Positions 57,037 to 64,000 of a DNA stretch of 64,000 bases are shown here, piece after piece. Location: contig NZ_CP010797.1 of assembly GCF_000954115.1 (NCBI RefSeq), positions 3,472,001 to 3,536,000 of the forward strand. Direction: 5' to 3'. A program made the translations under genes and the position numbers. This stretch comes from Rhodococcus sp. B7740. Its GTDB lineage: Bacteria > Actinomycetota > Actinomycetes > Mycobacteriales > Mycobacteriaceae. The notes beneath the pieces are model-generated. The model had not been told where the DNA came from and searched no databases. It was given only the letters and a program-made list of their open reading frames with translations. Within the stretch, counting starts at the first letter, position 1. Every line of letters starts with the position of its first letter.

Positions 57037-58230
57037 TCAGGGCACGCGAGCGACCCGCGATTTCCTACCGTCCACGGTGAGCAACACGAACGCCAGTCCG
57101 GCCAACACGGCGATCACGGCCGAGAACAGTACCCCCGCCGCCACCAGTCCCCACTCGCTCGCCGCAGCTCCCGCGCCGATGACCGGGACCGAAATGGCGA
57201 CGTAGAGCACCACGAAGAACGTCGACGTCACTTCTGCTCGACGATGCGGCGGAAGTTCCGCGTCGACGGCCGACATGCCGTTGCTGAACGTCACACCCTG
57301 CCCCACTCCGCACAGCACAGCCGCAACGATCAGCACCGTCAGCGACGCCACCAGCAACGACACTGCCAGGCACACCAGTCCGAGCATCAGGACCACGCAA
57401 CCCCACCGCTGCGCCGACGTCGGGTCGGCCTTGCGCACGGTGATCTGCGCGGTCGCCGATGCGGCGAAGACTGCGAACACCACGGCACCCGTCACCGCGT
57501 GGTTGTCGATCTGCAGCACGCCGGCGATGAATCCCGGTGAGACCGCGGTGAACAGTCCGAGTACCGCGAACCCGGCGAAGCCACCGATCGAGGCGCGCAG
57601 AAACGTGCCGCGGACATCCGCCGGTACGGACAAGCGCTGCATGTGCGGCCGGGCACCGCGTGCGACCCTGACGGTCTCGGGCGCGAGGAACACCGCCACC
57701 GCTGCCACGACGAGTAGGACGATATCGACGAAGAACGTCAGGCGCAGCGGTTGGGGAAGGTACTCGGCCAACAGTCCCGCAACCAACGGACCGAGGCCGA
57801 GTCCGCCGATGTTGGCCGCGGTGGCGATGGCCGGGGCTCGGTCGCGCCACTTGTCCGGTACCACTTCGATCAAGGTCACCGTCGCGGTGCCCACGAAGAT
57901 GCCTGCCGATATTCCGGACAGCAGGCGTCCGATCACCAGGGCTGTCAACGACTCGGCGAACACGAACACCACGGCGCTGACCAGTCCGAAAGCGATGGCG
58001 GCCAACAGCATCGGCCGACGCCCGAGCGAATCGGACCAGCGGCCGAAGGCCAGCAGAGCACCGAGTACACCGACCGCGTACGCCGCGAACACCAGGGTGA
58101 CGACGAACACGGAGAAGCCGAACTCGATCTCGTACAGCGCATAGAGCGGCGTCGGCATCGTCGTGCCCATCATCGCCACGACGAACGCGTAGGCAACTCC
58201 GACGAACGCGGCTGCGCGCGATCGAGTCAC
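57037..58230 (-). CDS. MFS transporter, 12 helices
   Basis: 397 residues with 12 hydrophobic helices. Motif A is FGRWSDSLGRRPMLL near residue 65, and the first helix includes TTMPTPLYALYEI, which is common in actinobacterial drug or sugar efflux proteins. The GTG at 58230 has AGGAGG seven bases upstream, a near-perfect site, so the long upstream extension is rejected. Divergent from the AlkA-like gene. Substrate unknown. Confidence 0.87.
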   Translation of the reverse strand: MTRSRAAAFVGVAYAFVVAMMGTTMPTPLYALYEIEFGFSVFVVTLVFAAYAVGVLGALLAFGRWSDSLGRRPMLLAAIAFGLVSAVVFVFAESLTALVIGRLLSGISAGIFVGTATVTLIEVVPDKWRDRAPAIATAANIGGLGLGPLVAGLLAEYLPQPLRLTFFVDIVLLVVAAVAVFLAPETVRVARGARPHMQRLSVPADVRGTFLRASIGGFAGFAVLGLFTAVSPGFIAGVLQIDNHAVTGAVVFAVFAASATAQITVRKADPTSAQRWGCVVLMLGLVCLAVSLLVASLTVLIVAAVLCGVGQGVTFSNGMSAVDAELPPHRRAEVTSTFFVVLYVAISVPVIGAGAAASEWGLVAAGVLFSAVIAVLAGLAFVLLTVDGRKSRVARVP

Positions 58231-58406
58231 GAAGAACCTCCTGATGGTGTCGATGGAACCGGACGCGGCGAGGGAGTCCGTGCGGTGATCCCGCGTTCCG
58301 CGGGGCACTATGTATCTTGCCGTCGGTACTGCGATCGTGCCGATCGACGCCCCGCCGAGGACCCATTCGGGCCACACGGCCACGACCCTTCGGAGGTGAA
58401 GAACCG

Positions 58407-59339
58407 ATGCCCGACGACGCCGGTTCCGACGGGGTGGTCCGACTCGTCACCTCCGAACAAAGGATCGACGTTCGGATGTCGGTGTCGCCGCTGCGTCGGG
58501 GCCGAGGTGATCCCACGTACGAGTCGACGCCGGACGGCGGGATCTGGCGCACGTCGCGCATGAGCTCCGGTCCGGTGACGTACCGCCTGACCCAGACCTC
58601 GCCGACGAGTGCCCAGGTTCGAGCGTGGGGCCCCGGTGCACCCGACCTGTTGGACGCGGCACCCGCGCTCCTCGGAGTGGACGACGATGCCTCCACGTTC
58701 GCACCCGAGCACCCGATTCTCCAGGAAGCCCACCGGCGGCTGCCGCACCTGCGACTGGGTAGAACGGGGCTGGTGCTCGAGGCCCTGATCCCGGCGATCA
58801 TCGAGCAACGAGTACACGGACTTTCGGCCTTCGGGTCGTGGCGTTACCTGGTGACCAAGTTCGGTGAGAAGGCACCGGGTCCGACGCCGAAGCCGATGTT
58901 CGTCTTCCCGACACCCGACGTGTGGCGCCGCATCCCGTCGTGGGAGTACCACCGCGCCAACGTCGACCCGGCCCGGTCCAAGACCATCGTCCGCGTTGCC
59001 TGCGCGGCCGGTCGTCTGGAGGAGGCGTCGGGAATGACATCCGAGGACGCTGCGCGCAGGCTGCGGGCCATCCCGGGCGTCGGCGTCTGGACGGCGGCCG
59101 AGACCGCGCAACGCGCCCTCGGGGATCCCGACGCATTGTCGGTGGGCGACTATCACCTGGCGTCGGTGGTGGGCTGGTCGCTGTTGGGTAGGCCGATCGA
59201 CGACGCGGAGATGGTCGAGTATCTCCGGCCCCTGACACCGCACAGACATCGCGCGATCCGGCTGCTGTATCTGAGCGGCAAGGCCACCAAGCCCAAGTTC
59301 GGTCCGCGCACCGCGCTGGTGGATCACACGTGGCACTGA
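58407..59339 (+). CDS. DNA-3-methyladenine glycosylase II-like (AlkA family)
   Basis: 310 residues. The HhH-GPD motif is clear: RAIPGVGVWTAAETAQRALGDPDALSVGD (in two parts, AIPGVGVWTAAET and GDPDALSVGD), with the final Asp as catalytic residue. It should cut out alkylated bases such as 3-methyladenine. The N-terminal 90 residues are diverged from E. coli AlkA. The ATG at 58407 has GGAGG ten bases upstream. No Ada-type regulator is adjacent. It is followed 51 bases later by the aldo/keto reductase gene. Confidence 0.87.
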   Translation: MPDDAGSDGVVRLVTSEQRIDVRMSVSPLRRGRGDPTYESTPDGGIWRTSRMSSGPVTYRLTQTSPTSAQVRAWGPGAPDLLDAAPALLGVDDDASTFAPEHPILQEAHRRLPHLRLGRTGLVLEALIPAIIEQRVHGLSAFGSWRYLVTKFGEKAPGPTPKPMFVFPTPDVWRRIPSWEYHRANVDPARSKTIVRVACAAGRLEEASGMTSEDAARRLRAIPGVGVWTAAETAQRALGDPDALSVGDYHLASVVGWSLLGRPIDDAEMVEYLRPLTPHRHRAIRLLYLSGKATKPKFGPRTALVDHTWH

Positions 59340-59390
59340 GCCTTCACTGCTCGTACAGTCGAGTTGTTCGCCAACGTAAGGAGTTTGTCT

Positions 59391-60335
59391 GTGGTTGCCA
59401 TCGGTAGTTCCGATCTGGAGATCTTTCCGCTCGCTCTGGGCGGGAACACGTTCGGCTGGACCAGCGACGAGGCCGAGTCGTTCGAGATCCTCGACGCGTT
59501 CACCGCAGGCGGAGGCAACTTCGTCGACACCGCAGATTCGTACTCGGCATTCGCCGACGGCAACTCCGGCGGTGAGTCCGAAACGATCATCGGCAAGTGG
59601 ACCAGAGCCCGCGGAAACCGGGACGATGTCGTCATCGCCACCAAGGTCAGCCAACATCCCGACTTCCGCGGACTGGCCCCGGAGAACATCCGTGCCGCCG
59701 CAGACGCGTCGCTGGCTCGGCTGCAGACCGACCGAATCGACGTCTACTACGCGCACTACGACGACGAGAAGACTCCGCTGGTCGAGTCCCTCGCCGCGTT
59801 CGACGCACTGGTACGGGCAGGCAAGGTGCGGTACGTGGCCATCTCGAACTACACCCCGGCGCGGGTGCGTGAATGGCTCGACCTCGCCCGAGACAACGGT
59901 TTCGCGGCACCGATCGCACTGCAGCCGCACTACAACCTGGTCGCCCGCCGTGACTACGAAGGCGAGCTGCAGAATCTGGCCGTCGAGAACGATCTCGGCG
60001 TGTTTCCCTACTTCTCCCTCGCCGCCGGATTCCTCACCGGTAAGTACCGCACCCGAGAGGACCTGGCCGGCAAGCAACGCGAACGTCTGACCACGGGCTA
60101 CTTCTCGGACGCCGGTCTCGACGTGGTGCAAGGCCTACGTGAGATCGCCGAATCACGTTCGGCGGAGATTTCGAGCGTGGCCCTCGCGTGGCTGCTCGCG
60201 CGACCGGGCGTCACCGCCCCGATCGCCAGCGCGAGCAAGATCTCCCAGCTACCGGCTCTGCTCGACGCACCCGCATTGCCTCTGACCAGCCAGGAAGTGA
60301 AGAAGCTGACCGTACTGTCCGACGCCGTGGCATAG
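59391..60335 (+). CDS. Aldo/keto reductase
   Basis: 314 residues. Catalytic tetrad: Asp and Tyr in FVDTADSYSA, Lys in VIATKVS, His in YYAHYDD. NADPH-binding SNYTP and the C-terminal PIASASK agree with the AKR11/12-like branch. Carbonyl reduction with unknown substrate. The GTG at 59391 has AGGAG seven bases upstream; a TTG at 59364 is less likely. Confidence 0.9.
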   Translation: MVAIGSSDLEIFPLALGGNTFGWTSDEAESFEILDAFTAGGGNFVDTADSYSAFADGNSGGESETIIGKWTRARGNRDDVVIATKVSQHPDFRGLAPENIRAAADASLARLQTDRIDVYYAHYDDEKTPLVESLAAFDALVRAGKVRYVAISNYTPARVREWLDLARDNGFAAPIALQPHYNLVARRDYEGELQNLAVENDLGVFPYFSLAAGFLTGKYRTREDLAGKQRERLTTGYFSDAGLDVVQGLREIAESRSAEISSVALAWLLARPGVTAPIASASKISQLPALLDAPALPLTSQEVKKLTVLSDAVA

Positions 60336-60396
60336 GACACGAAAGTTGTAGTCAGCAACCGGGAACAGAACGAGTACCCCGGTTGCTGAACGTCGG

Positions 60397-61656
60397 GTGG
60401 CCCAAGCACCGAACACGACAGCAGCCGAGACACCCGTAGCACCAGCGACGAACACCTCTCCCGAGCCGACGTCGAAGGAACGCCTGCGGGTGATCCTGGT
60501 TCTCGGCGCACTCATCGCGCTCGGTCCGCTGACCATCGACATGTATCTGCCGGCTCTTCCGGCCATCGCCGACGACCTGAACACCCCGTCGTCGGCGGTG
60601 CAGCTCACCCTCGCAGGCACGTTGATCGGCCTCGCCCTCGGTCAGCTCGTCATCGGGCCGCTCTCGGACATCGTCGGCCGACGACTACCGCTCATCGTCG
60701 GTACCGGAGTGCACATCCTGGCCTCCGTCGCCTGCATCGTGGCTCCCAACATCGCCGTTCTCGGTGGCCTACGCGTCGTGCAGGGTCTCGGTGCCGCCGC
60801 CGCTGCAGTGGTCGCGATGGCCATCGTGCGAGACCTGTTCAGCGGCCGCGCGGCCGCAACCGTGCTGTCCCGGCTGATGCTCGTCATGGGCGTCGCACCC
60901 GTGCTGGCACCCTCGCTCGGCGGTGCCGTGCTGCTGGTGGGATCGTGGCGTCTCGTGTTCGCCGCGCTGGCGATCATGGGCGTCGCCCTGATGACACTGG
61001 CAATCGTGTCGCTACGCGAGACGCTGCCGCCCGAGCGTCGTCGCGCGAGCGGAGTCATGCCGGTGTTGCGCACCTACCGCTCTCTGCTGCGCGACGCACA
61101 GTTCGTGGTGCTCGTTCTCGTCGCGGCCCTCGCGATGTCCTCGTTGTTCGCGTACATCGCCGGTTCGTCGTTCGTTCTGCAGGAGGAATTCGGCCTCGAC
61201 GAGCAGCAGTTCGCCATCGTCTTCGCCGCCGGTGCGATCTCGCTCATCGGTGCATCTCAGCTCAACGTCCTCCTGCTCGGACGCTTCGCTCCGGTGCAGA
61301 TCGTGCTGGCGGCACTGTCGTTCGCCGTGCTCGCGGGCGGCGTCATGGCCGTGCTGGCGATCGCCGAGATCGGTGGGATGGCCGGCTTCGTGATTCCGCT
61401 GTGGTTCGTGCTCGGTGCCGTCGGATTCGTCATGCCGAACGCACCTGCGCTCGCGCTGTCCAGGCACGGTGAGGCCGCAGGCGGTGCCGCTGCCCTTCTC
61501 GGAGCAGCTCAGTTCGGGCTCGGTGCCATCGTTGCGCCGATCGTCGGTGCCCTCGGAAACGACGCCGTTGCCGTGTCCACCACGATGGTCGCGACCTCTG
61601 CCGCCGCACTGGCAGCTCAGGGTGTCGTCACCGCACGCACGTCGTCGCGACTGTGA
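60397..61656 (+). CDS. Bcr/CflA-family multidrug MFS transporter
   Basis: 419 residues from GTG. After a 25-residue Thr/Pro-rich start, the first helix contains LIALGPLTIDMYLPALP, the Bcr/CflA signature. Motif A follows as GPLSDIVGRRLPLI. Twelve helices are predicted. Proton-driven export of drugs or sulfonamide-like compounds is the family role. The ribosome-binding site is weak. It is 61 bases after the aldo/keto reductase and 36 before the DUF309 gene. Confidence 0.88.
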   Translation: MAQAPNTTAAETPVAPATNTSPEPTSKERLRVILVLGALIALGPLTIDMYLPALPAIADDLNTPSSAVQLTLAGTLIGLALGQLVIGPLSDIVGRRLPLIVGTGVHILASVACIVAPNIAVLGGLRVVQGLGAAAAAVVAMAIVRDLFSGRAAATVLSRLMLVMGVAPVLAPSLGGAVLLVGSWRLVFAALAIMGVALMTLAIVSLRETLPPERRRASGVMPVLRTYRSLLRDAQFVVLVLVAALAMSSLFAYIAGSSFVLQEEFGLDEQQFAIVFAAGAISLIGASQLNVLLLGRFAPVQIVLAALSFAVLAGGVMAVLAIAEIGGMAGFVIPLWFVLGAVGFVMPNAPALALSRHGEAAGGAAALLGAAQFGLGAIVAPIVGALGNDAVAVSTTMVATSAAALAAQGVVTARTSSRL

Positions 61657-61692
61657 GCTCGGAGCGGGCCACCACCCGCTAGGGTTTCCGCC

Positions 61693-62217
61693 ATGGCCGA
61701 ACGTGAACGTGATGCGCACGGTAAGCCCCTGAACGCCAGGCCTCGGGACGGTCTCGGGCGGCCCCTCGCTCGCGGCGGCAACGGAACCCCACGCGTGCCC
61801 GACGACCTCCGGCTTCCGCCCGCCGCCGCACTCGTCGAAGCCCAGAGATTCCTCGACGCGAACATGCCGTTCCATGCGCACGAGGTACTGGAAGGCACGT
61901 GGAAGAGCTGCTCGCCCGACGAGCGTCCGTTGTGGCAGGGCCTGGCCCAACTCGCCGTCGGTTTGACCCATCTGATGCGTGGCAACCGCGTCGGTGCCGG
62001 TTCGCTGCTCCGGCAAGGACACGACCGGCTCATCGGTTTCGAGGCCGACCCTCCGCATCGTGTCGATGTCGCCGGTCTGCTGACCTGGTCCGAGGGCCTG
62101 CTCGGCGAGCTCGAGACCGGAAGGTTACCGGCCTCTCCCGGCATTCCGGCGCTGCGCACCACCGACCGAACCGATCCCGACGGGGGCGTCCTGGCGTCCG
62201 ATTCCGGCTCGAGCTAA
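61693..62217 (+). CDS. DUF309 protein
   Basis: 174 residues. The family core FHAHEVLEGTWKSCSPDERPLWQGLAQLAVGL (FHAHEVLEGTW, then LWQGLAQLAVGL) places it in DUF309, a small helical protein of unknown function with a conserved His-x-His-Glu possibly binding metal. The N-terminal 40 residues are polar and variable. Its stop lies inside the CTAACCT half-site of the iron-box-like region downstream. Confidence 0.85.
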   Translation: MAERERDAHGKPLNARPRDGLGRPLARGGNGTPRVPDDLRLPPAAALVEAQRFLDANMPFHAHEVLEGTWKSCSPDERPLWQGLAQLAVGLTHLMRGNRVGAGSLLRQGHDRLIGFEADPPHRVDVAGLLTWSEGLLGELETGRLPASPGIPALRTTDRTDPDGGVLASDSGSS

Positions 62218-62247
62218 CCTGAGCAAGGTTAGGTAAGGCTAGGACAA
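62214..62247 (+). promoter_or_regulatory. Cluster of IdeR-like half-sites
   Basis: CTAACCT-N5-AGGTTAG at 62214-62232 overlaps TTAGGTAAGGCTAGGACAA at 62229-62247, which matches 14 of 19 positions of the IdeR consensus. The block ends 26 bases before the start of the condensation-domain-like gene. Confidence 0.55.
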
Positions 62248-62272
62248 TCCGATCGGAAGTGGGGTCGCCGGC

Positions 62273-62977
62273 ATGAGCGTGTTCGGACCGCTGAGACTCG
62301 TGCACCGCGAGACGATCAGCCCGGCCCAGCTCGGACGCACTCTCTGCACCGAGGTAGCCGAACAGGTCCCGTACTGGGTCGCCGTCCTGACCCCGGCGGA
62401 GCGACCGTTGCTCACCGAACAGTTCACGAGATTCGAGCAGACGTCGATGACGTTCGCACTGCCCGACGGTCCGCATCGCCGCCGCGTTCTGCTGCTGGCC
62501 GCCCTGGGCTCGGCCGTATCCACGTGGCAGAGAAACAACCGTCGCGGCTCCTCGGCCGGCGCGCTGGTCGACCTCGATCTCGATCGCACCGGTGCCGTTC
62601 ACCCGGTCCGACTCCCCGCGGTCCACACCGACGCCCTCACCGTGCCCTCCCACGCCGAACACCTTCTCGACGATGTCTCGAGGCGGCTCTCCTCGGTGCC
62701 GAACGCCGGCCGCGACTATGCGCTGACCCGCAACTATCCCGCGCTGGCCTGCCGCGCGGGAGCGCAGATCGTCGTCCGCGACTCTGCCCTGGCCGAGCCC
62801 AGCCGCGACCACGCCATCGACATCGGAATCACGGTGACGGACACAGGCATTGCCCTGGCACGAATCACCTGGGCGCACGGCCTGCGGGGAGCCGACGAGC
62901 TGATCCGACTGTGGTCGGACACCGTTCGCCAGTTGGCGACGACGACGCCCGCTGCTACAGGCTCTTCAGCAGCCTGA
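62273..62977 (+). CDS. Stand-alone NRPS condensation-domain fragment
   Basis: 234 residues resembling the second half of a nonribosomal peptide condensation domain. Matching parts are VPYWVAVLTPAERPLL, HRRRVLLLAALGSAVSTW, ALVDLDLDR...VHPVRLPA and RRLSSVPNAGRDYALTRNYP. The N-terminal half with the catalytic HHxxxDG is absent, and no truncated upstream coding sequence is seen, so the gene is a deliberate stand-alone piece or an old remnant. The iron-box-like half-sites upstream suggest a siderophore link. Its 3' end overlaps the convergent endonuclease gene by 23 bases. Confidence 0.6.
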   Translation: MSVFGPLRLVHRETISPAQLGRTLCTEVAEQVPYWVAVLTPAERPLLTEQFTRFEQTSMTFALPDGPHRRRVLLLAALGSAVSTWQRNNRRGSSAGALVDLDLDRTGAVHPVRLPAVHTDALTVPSHAEHLLDDVSRRLSSVPNAGRDYALTRNYPALACRAGAQIVVRDSALAEPSRDHAIDIGITVTDTGIALARITWAHGLRGADELIRLWSDTVRQLATTTPAATGSSAA

Positions 62978-63719
62978 CGTCGTCTTCGATCCCCTCGGGC
63001 GGAGTCTCGAGTATCACCGGCGCGTCGGCCGCCAGCGCGACGGCCGTCAGGATCTCGGCGTCGATCGTTCCGGTGCCCAGATTCGCGTGCCGGTCTCGCG
63101 CCGAGTCGAATTCGTCGCGTGAATTGTTCAGATGCACCAGATCGATTCGTCCGGTGATGGCCTTGATTCGGTCGACCACGTCGACCAGATCTTCGCCCCC
63201 GGCCCACGCATGGCAGGTGTCCAGACAGAATCCGGCACCGAATTCACCGATCGCGTCCCACAACCGGGCGATGTCGTCGAAGTGGCGTGCCATCGCGGAG
63301 TCTCCGCCCGCGGTGTTCTCGACGAAGATCGGCACGGCGAAGCCACCCTGCTCCGCCTGGCGCTCGAACAGCTTGCGCCAGTTGTCGATTCCCTTCGCGG
63401 TGTCCTCGCCCTCACGAACGTGGCCGCCGTGGACGACCAGACCGATGGCCCCGATCTCGGCCGCAGCAGCAGCCTGCTCGACGACGGCCTTGCGCGAGGG
63501 AATGCGGATCCGATTGTTCAAACTCGCCACGTTGAGCACGTAGGACGAGTGCACCACCACGTCGACGTCGCCGGTCAACAACGCCTCGCCCTGGGGGTGC
63601 GGGGAAAGTTTGTTCCACTTCTGCGGATCGGTGAGGAACATCTGGACGAGGTCGACGCCGAGCGCCTCGGCCGTACCGAGAGGGTCGCTGCTGTCGCGGA
63701 CGTGGGCTCCGATGCGCAT
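62955..63719 (-). CDS. nfo: Endonuclease IV-type apurinic/apyrimidinic endonuclease
   Basis: 254 residues, TIM barrel. Zinc ligands are visible: His in VHSSYVLNVAS, His in GLVVHGGHV, Glu in IFVENTAGG, Asp-His in CLDTCHAWAGG, His in HLNNSRDEF and Glu in VILETPP. It cuts DNA at abasic sites in base excision repair. The ATG at 63719 begins the usual MRIGAHV; two ATG codons four and five residues earlier are alternatives. Divergent from an ABC ATPase gene. Confidence 0.9.
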   Translation of the reverse strand: MRIGAHVRDSSDPLGTAEALGVDLVQMFLTDPQKWNKLSPHPQGEALLTGDVDVVVHSSYVLNVASLNNRIRIPSRKAVVEQAAAAAEIGAIGLVVHGGHVREGEDTAKGIDNWRKLFERQAEQGGFAVPIFVENTAGGDSAMARHFDDIARLWDAIGEFGAGFCLDTCHAWAGGEDLVDVVDRIKAITGRIDLVHLNNSRDEFDSARDRHANLGTGTIDAEILTAVALAADAPVILETPPEGIEDDVRLLKSL

Positions 63720-63794
63720 GACGCCCATCATAGGGGTGGTGTTCAGGGTCTCCCCTGATAGCGACGGGCGCGGAACGCTGGAACACTGGCACGC

Positions 63795-64000
63795 ATGAGC
63801 GACATTGCCGCACGTGCGGTCGACGTATCGAAGGTCTACGGATCCGGGGACACCCAGGTTCACGCACTGTCGGGGGTGAGCGTCGACTTCGCGCGCGGCG
63901 AATTCACCGCCATCATGGGACCGTCGGGTTCGGGCAAGTCGACGCTGATGCACTGCCTGGCCGGATTGGACAACGCATCCTCGGGCACGGTGACCATCGG
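63795..64000 (+). CDS. ABC transporter ATP-binding protein, 5' part only
   Basis: The first 68 codons of a MacB/LolD-type ATPase: AARAVDVSKVYGSGDTQVHAL, then GEFTAIMGPSGSGKSTLMHCLAGLD with the Walker A motif (GPSGSGKST). The window ends in the frame. A FtsX-like permease gene usually follows. Function probably in lipoprotein or peptide export. Confidence 0.85.
   Translation, partial: MSDIAARAVDVSKVYGSGDTQVHALSGVSVDFARGEFTAIMGPSGSGKSTLMHCLAGLDNASSGTVTI

Noticed and set aside
62273..62977. 5'-truncated NRPS gene whose missing half lies upstream
   Set aside because: The upstream region is the intact DUF309 gene; no condensation-domain N-terminal half is seen in any frame there.

Overview
The window is about 64 kb of GC-rich chromosomal DNA from a Rhodococcus-like actinobacterium (Mycobacteriales, probably Nocardiaceae). 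The signs are a DosR/DosS dormancy regulon with a mycobacterial-type Rv1733c homologue, a three-domain LigD in mycobacterial domain order, a DUF222/13E12-type HNH protein behind a perfect actinobacterial LexA box, an LppU-family protein, an IdeR box, and a Nit1C cluster ordered much like M. smegmatis MSMEG_0565-0572. I see no tRNA, rRNA, CRISPR array, prophage or insertion sequence. Gene density is high and many starts are GTG or TTG. The species is inferred, not shown.

1-15 kb: after an LppU-like fragment and a DHA2 transporter comes a dormancy (hypoxia/NO) island. It holds five tandem-domain universal stress proteins, a zinc alcohol dehydrogenase, an Rv1733c-like membrane protein, a triple-BON protein, a flavodoxin, an FMN split-barrel protein, an Acg-like nitroreductase, the response regulator DosR and the heme sensor kinase DosS. 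Several DosR-box-like palindromes lie in the divergent gaps, so the island probably forms one regulon controlled by its own DosR/DosS pair.

15-26.7 kb: ilvD, a pair of 51-bp intergenic repeats, a DHA2 exporter with a divergent TetR gene and a palindromic operator candidate, a secreted S1 protease, a DUF6319-like protein, then a translationally coupled lipid operon (PlsB-type acyltransferase, HAD-PlsC fusion, class III adenylate cyclase) behind a strong 16-bp inverted repeat.

26.7-34.1 kb: an eight-gene, almost gapless minus-strand Nit1C cluster: MSMEG_0572-like, radical SAM, GNAT-AIR-synthase fusion, active nitrilase, MSMEG_0570-like, flavoprotein, a second nitrilase homologue that has lost its catalytic Cys and Glu, and a glycosyltransferase. 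Nit1C clusters are linked to nitrogen starvation and cyanide assimilation, but their chemistry is unresolved. This is the most interesting system in the window.

34-64 kb: mostly household and stress functions. These are two small membrane proteins, the SOS-box HNH protein, an Rv0910-type SRPBCC protein, LigD, a secreted LIP lipase, an IdeR-controlled siderophore-binding lipoprotein, an ABC exporter, Lon behind a HAIR-like repeat, a DJ-1/PfpI protein, a HemK-like methyltransferase, a pentapeptide-repeat protein, an SDR, a GGDEF protein with a terminator-bearing leader, pirin, two CNNM/CBS proteins, RNase HI, MFS transporters, an AlkA-like glycosylase, an aldo/keto reductase, DUF309, an orphan NRPS condensation-domain fragment behind IdeR-like half-sites, endonuclease IV and the start of an ABC ATPase.
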